From Pseudomonas bharatica CSV86 (GTDB lineage Bacteria > Pseudomonadota > Gammaproteobacteria > Pseudomonadales > Pseudomonadaceae), in NCBI RefSeq assembly GCF_000319305.2, contig NZ_AMWJ02000001.1:992001-1056000 (forward strand): a DNA stretch of 64,000 bases, written 5' to 3'. Each line of letters starts with the position of its first letter. The first letter of the stretch is position 1. A program made the translations under genes and the position numbers. The notes below the pieces were generated by a model. The model ran no database searches. It was not told the origin of the DNA and saw only the letters and a list, made by a program, of their open reading frames with translations. Of this stretch, positions 18,393 through 26,400 are shown piece by piece.

Positions 18393-18558
18393 CGTGACGG
18401 TTCCTGGAGTGACGCCGGGGCGGCATGCAGCGCCCGGACAGGGGCTGATACTTTAATCCATCCAGGGGGGTGGCGACTAACGGTGGCGGGGGATTTCTTC
18501 ATCGGGCCCTGAAATTTCTACCTTCTGTGCAGGGCGATAGGGGTGTGTTGCTGCTAAC

Positions 18559-18591
18559 GGCCTCATCGCTGGCAAGCCAGCTCCCACAGGT
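18559..18591. repeat. REP unit, left half of an IS-split pair
   Basis: GGCCTCATCGCTGGCAAGCC plus AGCTCCCACAGG is a standard REP. Its inverted partner now lies at 20071-20115 because the IS3-family element landed between them. Confidence 0.88.
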
Positions 18592-18659
18592 TCGGTGCAT
18601 GCAGTCCATGAGCTGCGCCCCGGATGTTGGACAAAAAATCCAACACCGGGGTGTTTTGC

Positions 18660-19196
18660 ATGACCAAGTATTCAAAGCAGTTCAAGTTGTCCGCCATCGA
18701 AGCCTTCCTCAAGCGAGGCCGAGGTTTCCGTCATGTGGCGAACCAGTTCCAGATAGATCCCACCTTGCTTCGCCGTTGGGTCGTGGCCTATCAGCAACAC
18801 GGCAGGTCCAGCCTTGAGCGTCGCCATCAGCGCCACAGCGCCGAATTCAAGATTACGGTGCTTCACCGCATGCTAAATGACCGTCTTTCTCAGCGCGCCG
18901 CCGCAGCGTTGTTCAACCTAGGTAACTCTAGTCAGCTGGGCAGATGGCTGCGCCAGTATTACAGTGACGGGCTCGCAAACCAGCTTTCTGTAGAAAAGAG
19001 TTCAACCCGCACCATGCCTAAGCCTTCCGCCAAGTCCTCCAAGCCTGCAGCCGTGCGTAACGAGGACCTCTCGCCCAAAGAGTTACTAGAGAAAGTTCGC
19101 ATGCTTGAAGCGGAGAACGCCTACCTAAAAAAGCTCGAGGAGTTAGAGGAGGCGAAGCTCAGGCAGATCCGGGCAGCAAGGAAAAAGCCCAGCTGA
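18660..19196 (+). CDS. IS3-family OrfA (DNA-binding helix-turn-helix)
   Basis: The 178-residue protein has two successive helix-turn-helix regions (FKLSAIEAFLKRGRGFRHVA and FKITVLHRMLNDRLSQRAAA) and a C-terminal leucine-zipper-like coiled coil (LLEKVRMLEAENAYLKKLEE). It binds the IS ends. The stop lies ten bases past an AGGAAAAAG tract where ribosomes may slip -1 into orfB. Confidence 0.9.
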   Translation: MTKYSKQFKLSAIEAFLKRGRGFRHVANQFQIDPTLLRRWVVAYQQHGRSSLERRHQRHSAEFKITVLHRMLNDRLSQRAAAALFNLGNSSQLGRWLRQYYSDGLANQLSVEKSSTRTMPKPSAKSSKPAAVRNEDLSPKELLEKVRMLEAENAYLKKLEELEEAKLRQIRAARKKPS

Positions 19197-20026
19197 TTAC
19201 CGCGCTGCGCCGACAGTTCAGGCTGAAATACCTGCTGATCGCTGCTGGTTTGCCTCGTAGCACTTACTACACCTACTTCGGGGACGAGGGCGCCGAGGAT
19301 AAGTACGCTCCACTGAAACAGGCGATGCGGGGCATTCAGGAGCACCACAGGGGCCGGTATGGTTATCGTCGCATGACCGCTGCGCTGCGCCAGAAAGGGC
19401 ACGTGATCAACGGCAAGAAAGTGCGCCGCCTCATGGGCGAGTTGGACCTCAAGTGCACGGTACGACCGAAGAAATACAAGTCGTACAGAGGGCTGATGGA
19501 CGAAGCATCGCCGAACACCATGAACCGGGAGTTCGCTGCTGATCAGCCGAATCAGAAATGGGTGACAGACGTTACCGAGTTCAAGGTGGCTGGAGAAAAG
19601 CTTTATCTGTCGCCAGTTCTGGACTTGTACAACGGGGAGATCGTGGCCTATCAAACGGATACTCGGCCGCGTTACACCCTGGTGGGAACGATGCTTGAAC
19701 GAGCGCTGGAGAAGCTGCCGGCTGACAGTAAGCCGATGCTGCACTCAGATCAGGGATGGCATTATCGCTATCCGGATTACCGCCAGCGCTTGAAAGAAGC
19801 GGGCTTGGAACAGAGCATGTCGCGCAAGGGCAACTGCCTGGACAATGCGGCGATGGAAAGCTTTTTCGGCACGCTGAAGTCGGAGTATTTCTACCGCGAG
19901 AAATTTGAGAGCATCGAGCAATTACGCGCTGGGATTGATGATTACATCCGCTACTACAACCACGAACGTATCAAGATGAAGCTCGGCGGCCTGAGCCCTG
20001 TAGCGTACAGAGCACAAGCCGCATAG
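19181..20026 (+). CDS. IS3-family OrfB transposase (made by -1 frameshift)
   Basis: The frame, -1 relative to orfA, opens at EKAQLITALRRQFRLKYLLI and runs to the stop at 20026. The rve integrase core shows the DDE triad in WVTDVTEFKVAGEK, MLHSDQGWHY and NCLDNAAMESFFGTLKSE. There is no good ATG near the beginning, and the first M-like start is a TTG at 19250, so I take the A-rich tract at 19180-19186 as a programmed slip that makes an OrfAB fusion. This matches the IS150 group. Confidence 0.88.
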   Translation, partial: EKAQLITALRRQFRLKYLLIAAGLPRSTYYTYFGDEGAEDKYAPLKQAMRGIQEHHRGRYGYRRMTAALRQKGHVINGKKVRRLMGELDLKCTVRPKKYKSYRGLMDEASPNTMNREFAADQPNQKWVTDVTEFKVAGEKLYLSPVLDLYNGEIVAYQTDTRPRYTLVGTMLERALEKLPADSKPMLHSDQGWHYRYPDYRQRLKEAGLEQSMSRKGNCLDNAAMESFFGTLKSEYFYREKFESIEQLRAGIDDYIRYYNHERIKMKLGGLSPVAYRAQAA

Positions 20027-20070
20027 CTTTAGACAAAAGTGTCCAACATCCGGGGCGCAGCTCACCACCC

Positions 20071-20115
20071 TGTGGGAGCTGGCTTGTCGGACCGCCGCAC
20101 CGCAGCGATAGGGCC
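20071..20115. repeat. REP unit, right half, itself altered
   Basis: TGTGGGAGCTGGCTTG is followed by an unusual 14-base stretch (TCGGACCGCCGCAC) and then CGCAGCGATAGGGCC. So the palindrome is interrupted by a short insertion. It pairs with 18559-18591 across the IS3-family element. The remaining stretch to 20203 holds no gene I can support. Confidence 0.7.
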
Positions 20116-20203
20116 ATAGACTGGCCAGACCTGTTATTTCTGCCAGTTGGCCCCAGCGGATAGCAGGAGTACAACCGCTACAACGAATTGCTGGAGCCGT
20201 CCG

Positions 20204-22768
20204 GTGAATCCTTCGGTGCATGCCCACACCCCGGTACTGAACGTGATCGACGGTCGCGGGCTGGAGGTGCGCCGGGTGGATTATCACCGGGCGCAGGCGG
20301 GGCAAGCGGCTGAGCGGCGGGTGCAGGCGAGCCGCTTCGATGCCGCTGCCCGGCAGCGCGAGCAGTGGGATGCGCGGCTGTTCGAGGGGCAGGGCGCGGC
20401 GAGCCAGCTGCAGTTTACCAGCCTGTCCGGCAGGGCATTGCTGGACCAAAGCGGCGATGCCGGCTGGCAATTGCTGTTGCCGGGCGACGCCGGGCAGGTG
20501 CTGGAGCGCTGGGATACCCGGGGCGGACACTGGCAGACCGGCTATGACGAGCGCCTGCGGCCGCTGTCGATTCGCGAGGCTGGCCGGCTGGCCGAGCGCT
20601 TTATCTACGGAGCGGAAGAGGATGTGAATCGCCGGGGCCGGCTGCTCCGGCATGACGATGAGGCGGGCAGCCGGATGGTCATCGGTTACAGCCTGGGCGC
20701 TGAAGAATCCGGGGAAACCCGCTGTTTTCTTGAATCGCTCGAACTGCCGGACTGGTCGCAGGCGCCGTCCCTGGAGCCGGGCGAGGGTGAAACCACCCGC
20801 CATGTACATGGCCCGCTCGCCTCGGAGAAGCTCGAGCAGATCGATGCCCGCGGCAATCGCCAAGTGTTCCGCTACGGGTTGAATGGCCAGCTGTCAGCTC
20901 TGACGGTGACTCTTGCCAGCGGCGCGGAGCATCGGGTGCAAGCCGATATTCGTTACAACGCCCAATTGCAGATCGAATCCCGCACGGCCGGGAATGGCGT
21001 GGTCAGCCAGTCGCACTACGATCCGGCCAATGGGCGTCTTGTGCGCTTCAGTGCCAGCCGCCCGGGGCGCTCGATGCTCCAGGACCTGGTCTACGAGTAT
21101 GATCCGCGGGGCAATGTGCTGCGGATCGAGGATCACAGCCAGCCCGTACGGCATTTTGCTAACCAGCGGGTCGACCCGGTCTGTGCCTTTCTCTACGACT
21201 CGCTTTGCCAACTGGTCGAGGCCAGCGGACGCGAGGCGGCGGGCGTCGTTTCCGGGCCGGACTTGCCGGAACTGGCGCCGGATACCAGCCAGTTGCTGAA
21301 TTACCGCGAGTTCTACGACTACGACGCGAGTGGCAACCTGGTTTCCCTGAGGCATGTCGGCCAGCAGCAATGGACCCGCACCTTCGAGGTGGCGGCGCAC
21401 AGCAACCGTGCGTTACCCGCGCCCGCAGACCCTGCGACCGGGTTCGATCCGAACGGCAACCTGCTCGAACTGGCGCCGGGCCAGCCGCTGCAATGGAGCG
21501 CGCGCGACCGACTGCTTGCTCTGCGCCAGGTGACGCGTGCGAACGCCCAGGACGATGAGGAACAGTATCGCTACGGCGGCAACGGCCTGCGCGTACGCAA
21601 GGTTGCGGCGCGGCTTGTGGCCGGGCGCATGCAGCACGGCGAAACCCGTTATCTGCCCGGCCTGGAACTGCATACCCGGCAAGGGGAAGCCTTCGCGGTG
21701 CTGCAGGTCGAATCCTGCCGTTGCCTGGTCTGGAGCGAAGGCCAGCCCGAGGGCATTGCCGGCCCGCAATGGCGCTACGGCGTTAACGACCTGTACGACA
21801 GCAGCGCACTGGAGCTGGACGGCGAAGCCCGCATCATCACCCACGAAGGCTATTACCCCTTCGGCGGCACGGCCTGGTGGGCGGGGCGTTCGGCGCTGGA
21901 GGCGGGCTACAAGACACGCCGCTATTCAGGGCGGGAACGGGACAGCAGCGGGCTTTACTACTATGGGCTGCGCTACTACGCGCCATGGCTGGCGCGCTGG
22001 ATCAATCCGGATCCGGCAGGGGATATGGATGGGCTGAACCGCTATGCGATGGTGCGGAACAACCCGGTGACGCGGGAAGACCGGCATGGACTGGTCGGGG
22101 CCGACAAGCAGGCCGTGGTTGCAGAGCCGGCGCGCCGGCAATTCGTGAGTCAGCATTTCACCCACGAAGTCGAGGGCCACACGGTGCGTTCCACCTACGT
22201 CGATCAAAATTATGTCGAGAGCCGGTTCACCAACACCTACGAGCCCGACCAATGGCTGATGGAGCACAACTACAAGAAAACCGACACCCGCTCGTTCTAT
22301 GCCAGCGATGTGGCGCTTCATCAACTCGAACTCGTGTACGGCAGCCTGGACAGGGTGCCCCGGCCCTCGACCATCGTGCGTAGCAACGTCGTCAACCTCG
22401 AGGCAAGGGATGCGCTTGCCGGCCTGGAAAGCGGGTCCGGAAAACTGAAACGGGTGTTTTTCGACGAAACCCTCAATGGCAAGACTACCCGGCACTTGAT
22501 GCAGGCCATGAAGCTGGAGCCTGCCGCAGTCACGGTGGATTTCCAGCCAGGCATCTTCAAGCCGCGGATGTACATTACTGTCCATGTCGCCAACGCCATG
22601 CCGGATGCCGGTCGACTCGTTCGCTCAGGCAATGGCGATGGTCACTCGACTCAAGCTGCTCAGCAGGCGCCTAGCGACTCCCGGCAAGGGGCAGATGAAT
22701 GGCGCGACTTCCCTATCGCCGCAGGCGTGCGGGTCCACTACAGGAAACGCAGTGAGACCTGGCTATGA
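20204..22768 (+). CDS. TcC/Rhs-type toxin-complex protein, orphan
   Basis: The 854-residue protein starts with a GTG (VNPSVHAHTPVLNVIDGRGL), with GGAG seven bases upstream. The opening is the TccC/SepC N-terminus. About 600 residues of Rhs/YD repeats follow (YDPANGRLVRFSASRPGRSM, YEYDPRGNVLRIEDHSQPV), then the core RYSGRERDSSGLYYYGLRYY and WINPDPAGDMDGLNRYAMVR. In Tc toxins this core is the aspartyl self-cleavage region that frees the variable C-terminal effector inside the Rhs shell. The last about 165 residues (after HGLVGADKQ) match nothing I recognise. No TcA or TcB gene is nearby in the window. Confidence 0.88.
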   Translation: MNPSVHAHTPVLNVIDGRGLEVRRVDYHRAQAGQAAERRVQASRFDAAARQREQWDARLFEGQGAASQLQFTSLSGRALLDQSGDAGWQLLLPGDAGQVLERWDTRGGHWQTGYDERLRPLSIREAGRLAERFIYGAEEDVNRRGRLLRHDDEAGSRMVIGYSLGAEESGETRCFLESLELPDWSQAPSLEPGEGETTRHVHGPLASEKLEQIDARGNRQVFRYGLNGQLSALTVTLASGAEHRVQADIRYNAQLQIESRTAGNGVVSQSHYDPANGRLVRFSASRPGRSMLQDLVYEYDPRGNVLRIEDHSQPVRHFANQRVDPVCAFLYDSLCQLVEASGREAAGVVSGPDLPELAPDTSQLLNYREFYDYDASGNLVSLRHVGQQQWTRTFEVAAHSNRALPAPADPATGFDPNGNLLELAPGQPLQWSARDRLLALRQVTRANAQDDEEQYRYGGNGLRVRKVAARLVAGRMQHGETRYLPGLELHTRQGEAFAVLQVESCRCLVWSEGQPEGIAGPQWRYGVNDLYDSSALELDGEARIITHEGYYPFGGTAWWAGRSALEAGYKTRRYSGRERDSSGLYYYGLRYYAPWLARWINPDPAGDMDGLNRYAMVRNNPVTREDRHGLVGADKQAVVAEPARRQFVSQHFTHEVEGHTVRSTYVDQNYVESRFTNTYEPDQWLMEHNYKKTDTRSFYASDVALHQLELVYGSLDRVPRPSTIVRSNVVNLEARDALAGLESGSGKLKRVFFDETLNGKTTRHLMQAMKLEPAAVTVDFQPGIFKPRMYITVHVANAMPDAGRLVRSGNGDGHSTQAAQQAPSDSRQGADEWRDFPIAAGVRVHYRKRSETWL

Positions 22769-23128
22769 GGCTGAGTGCTCGACGACCAGGGTCCCGACCC
22801 CCTTGAGAAGCACCTTCAACACCGCCTCGATCTCCTCCAGGTCATCCCCCAGCGCGCTCGCGATATCGATCTCCAGCACATCATCCCCACCGAACAGCTC
22901 GGTCGCCCCCGGCGCCGTCTCGATCAGCAGGCGGGTGGCGCTGAGGGTCACCTTGATATCCCGCAATGCTTCGCTTTCATCCTCGATCATCAGGCCGACC
23001 TCGTCTTCATCGGGGTAGCGGCTAAGGATGAGCAGGCGCCCATCGGTGTTGTTGCTGCCGAGGGTAGCGAGGTTGTCTTCTTCGTCATCGCAGGCGTTGC
23101 CGAAGATCAGCGCGGAAGTCAGTTGCAT
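22763..23128 (-). CDS. Conserved hypothetical acidic protein
   Basis: This is a 121-residue soluble protein starting MQLTSALIFGNACDDEEDNL, rich in Asp/Glu, with alternating strands (LLILSRYPDEDEVGLMIEDE, LLIETAPGATELFGGDDVLE). It is convergent with the TcC-type gene and overlaps its end by six bases. I recall similar proteins as conserved in Pseudomonas, but no function is known. An immunity role toward the neighbouring toxin is conceivable from position alone, but opposite orientation and apparent conservation argue against it. Confidence 0.65.
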   Translation of the reverse strand: MQLTSALIFGNACDDEEDNLATLGSNNTDGRLLILSRYPDEDEVGLMIEDESEALRDIKVTLSATRLLIETAPGATELFGGDDVLEIDIASALGDDLEEIEAVLKVLLKGVGTLVVEHSAS

Positions 23129-23426
23129 GGTGCAGCTCGATCAAGGAAATGAAACGCAAGTGTGCCAGCGTTTGCCCCCGGGATGAATCTCCGGCTGCAC
23201 CTGCCTGTCCGAATATGTCGCAGCATCGGAAGCGGCGGCGGGCGGGCTGTCGTTAAGCTGCGTTGTCAAAGGATGACCGTACGGTCCCGGACGACCCAGG
23301 TTCCAGCAGCACCGCTCTTTCTCATTTCTCCCTCCGCCGCGCCCGCCATTGGCTATGGTTGATGCGGGATATGGCGGACACGCGCGACGCTTCATTCAAA
23401 AACAAAGCCCAAGCGGAGTACCACAG

Positions 23427-26400
23427 ATGGCGTTTTTCACCGCAGCCAGCAAAGCCGACTTCCAGCACCAACTGAAAGCCGCCCTGGCGCAGCACATCAG
23501 CGAGCAGGCACTGCCACAAGTGGCGCTGTTCGCCGAGCAATTCTTCGGCATCATCTCTCTGGACGAACTCACCCAGCGGCGCCTGTCCGACCTGGTCGGC
23601 TGCACCCTCTCTGCCTGGCGCATCATCGAGCGCTTCGACCATGCCCAGCCCAAGGTCAACGTCTACAACCCCGATTACGAGCGTCATGGCTGGCAGTCGA
23701 CCCACACCGCCGTGGAAGTCCTGCACCACGACCTGCCGTTCCTCGTGGACTCCGTGCGCACCGAACTGAACCGTCGTGGCTACAGCATCCACACCCTGCA
23801 GACCACCGTCCTCAGCGTGCGCCGCGGCAAGGACGGCGAACTGCTGGAAATCCTGCCCAAGGGCACCCAGGGCGAGGGTGTGCTGCAGGAATCGCTGATG
23901 TACCTGGAAATCGACCGCTGCGCCAACAACGCCGAGCTCTCCGTACTGGCCCACGAACTGACCCAGGTGCTGGCCGAAGTGCGCGTCGCCGTGGCCGACT
24001 TCGAGCCGATGAAGGCCAAGGTCCGGCAACTGCTGGAACTGGTCGAGCAGACCCCGTATCCAGCGGTGGCCGGCGAGAAGTCCGAGGTCAAGAGCTTCCT
24101 CGAATGGCTGGTGGGCAACCACTTCACCTTCCTCGGCTACGAGGAGTTCGTGGTCAAGGCCGACGCCCAGGGCGGCCAGTTGGTGTATGACGAGCAGTCC
24201 TTCCTCGGCCTGACCCGCCTGCTGCGCGCCGGCCTCACCGCCGAAGACCTGCGCATCGAAGACTACGCCGTCGCCTACCTGAACGAGCCGCTGCTGCTGT
24301 CCTTCGCCAAGGCCGCCCACCCGAGCCGCGTGCACCGCCCGGCCTACCCGGACTACGTGTCGATCCGCCAGCTCGACGCCGACGGCAAGGTGATCAAGGA
24401 GTGCCGCTTCATGGGCCTCTACACCTCCTCGGTGTATGGCGAAAGTGTCCACCAGATCCCGTACATTCGCGACAAGGTCGCCGAAGTCGAGCGCCGTTCC
24501 GGCTTCGACGCCAAGGCCCACCTGGGCAAGGAACTGGCCCAGGTGCTTGAAGTGCTGCCCCGCGACGACCTGTTCCAGACCCCGGTGGACGAGCTGTTCA
24601 ACACCGTGATGTCCATCGTGCAGATCCAGGAACGCAACAAGATCCGCGTGTTCCTGCGCAAGGACCCCTACGGCCGCTTCTGCTACTGCCTGGCCTATGT
24701 CCCGCGTGACATCTATTCCACCGAAGTGCGGCAGAAGATCCAGCAGGTGCTGATGGAGCGCCTCAAGGCCAGCGACTGCGAGTTCTGGACCTTCTTCTCC
24801 GAATCGGTACTGGCCCGCGTGCAGTTGATCCTGCGGGTAGATCCGAAGAACCGCATCGATATCGACGCGAAACAGCTGGAAAACGAAGTGATCCAGGCCT
24901 GCCGCTCGTGGCAGGACGACTACGCCGCGCTCACCGTCGAAGCCTTCGGCGAAGCCCAGGGCACCAACGTGCTCGCCGACTTCCCGAAAGGCTTCCCGGC
25001 CGGCTACCGCGAGCGCTTCGCCGCGCACTCGGCGGTGGTCGACATGCAGCACCTGCTCAACCTGTCGGAGAAAAAGCCGCTGGTGATGAGCTTCTACCAG
25101 CCGCTGACCCAGACCGGTAAGCACATCCTGCACTGCAAGCTGTACCACGCCGACACCCCGCTGGCGCTGTCCGACGTGCTGCCGATCCTGGAAAACCTCG
25201 GCCTGCGCGTGCTCGGCGAGTTCCCGTACCGCCTGCGCCACACCAATGGCCGCGAGTTCTGGATCCACGACTTCGCCTTCACCTACAGCGAAGGCCTCAA
25301 CCTCGACATCCAGCAGCTCAACGACACGCTGCAGGACGCCTTCGTCCACATCGTCAACGGCGATGCGGAAAACGACGCCTTCAACCGCCTGGTGCTGACC
25401 GCCGGCCTGCCATGGCGCGACGTCGCCCTGCTGCGCGCCTACGCCCGCTACCTCAAGCAGATCCGCCTGGGCTTCGACCTCGGCTACATCGCCAGCACCC
25501 TGAACAACCACACCGACATCGCCCGCGAGCTGACCCGGCTGTTCAAGACCCGCTTCTACCTGGCGCGCAAGCTCACCAGCGAAGACCTCGAAGACAAGCA
25601 GCAGCGCCTGGAACAGGCGATCCTCAGCGCCCTCGACGACGTCCAGGTGCTCAACGAAGACCGCATCCTGCGGCGCTACCTGGACCTGATCAAGGCCACC
25701 CTGCGCACCAACTTCTACCAGCCGGACGCCAACGGCCAGAACAAGTCGTACTTCAGTTTCAAGTTCAACCCCAGGCTGATCCCGGAACTGCCGAAACCGG
25801 TGCCGAAGTTCGAAATCTTCGTCTACTCGCCGCGCGTCGAAGGCGTGCACCTGCGCTTCGGCAACGTCGCCCGCGGCGGCCTGCGCTGGTCGGACCGCGA
25901 GGAAGACTTCCGCACCGAAGTCCTCGGCCTGGTCAAAGCCCAGCAAGTGAAGAACTCGGTCATCGTTCCGGTCGGCGCCAAGGGCGGCTTCCTGCCGCGG
26001 CGCCTGCCACTGGGCGGCAGCCGCGACGATATCGCCGCCGAGGGCATCGCCTGCTACCGCATCTTCATCTCCGGCCTGCTCGACATCACCGACAACCTCA
26101 AGGACGGCGGCGTCGTGCCACCGGCCAACGTGGTCCGGCATGACGACGACGACCCGTACCTGGTGGTCGCCGCAGACAAAGGCACCGCTACCTTCTCCGA
26201 CATCGCCAACGGCATCGCCATAGACTACGGCTTCTGGCTCGGCGACGCCTTCGCCTCCGGCGGCTCGGCCGGCTACGACCACAAGAAAATGGGCATCACC
26301 GCCCGTGGCGCCTGGGTCGGCGTGCAGCGCCACTTCCGCGAGCGCGGCATCAATGTGCAGAAGGACGTCATCACCGTGGTCGGCATCGGCGACATGGCCG

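Larger units (their letters stand above)
18609..20064. mobile_element. IS3-family (IS150-like) insertion sequence
   Basis: The element is 1,456 bp. Its ends are near-perfect inverted repeats of about 25 bp beginning TGAGCTGCGCCCCGGATGTT. A 3-bp duplication CCA flanks it (18606-18608 and 20065-20067). It holds orfA and orfB in overlapping frames with an A-rich slippage site, as in the IS150 group. Ends and both ORFs look complete, so it is probably active. It sits inside the spacer of a REP pair, a common IS target in Pseudomonas. Confidence 0.92.

Noticed and set aside
18294..18512. 72-codon plus ORF spanning the ISL3 right end and moxR 5' fragment
   Set aside because: It crosses the element boundary and the moxR fragment in antisense, so it cannot be an ancestral gene.
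22763..23128. Immunity protein for the TcC-type toxin
   Set aside because: Opposite orientation, and it looks like a conserved Pseudomonas protein; Tc effectors usually have no cognate immunity gene. Kept as a hypothetical protein.
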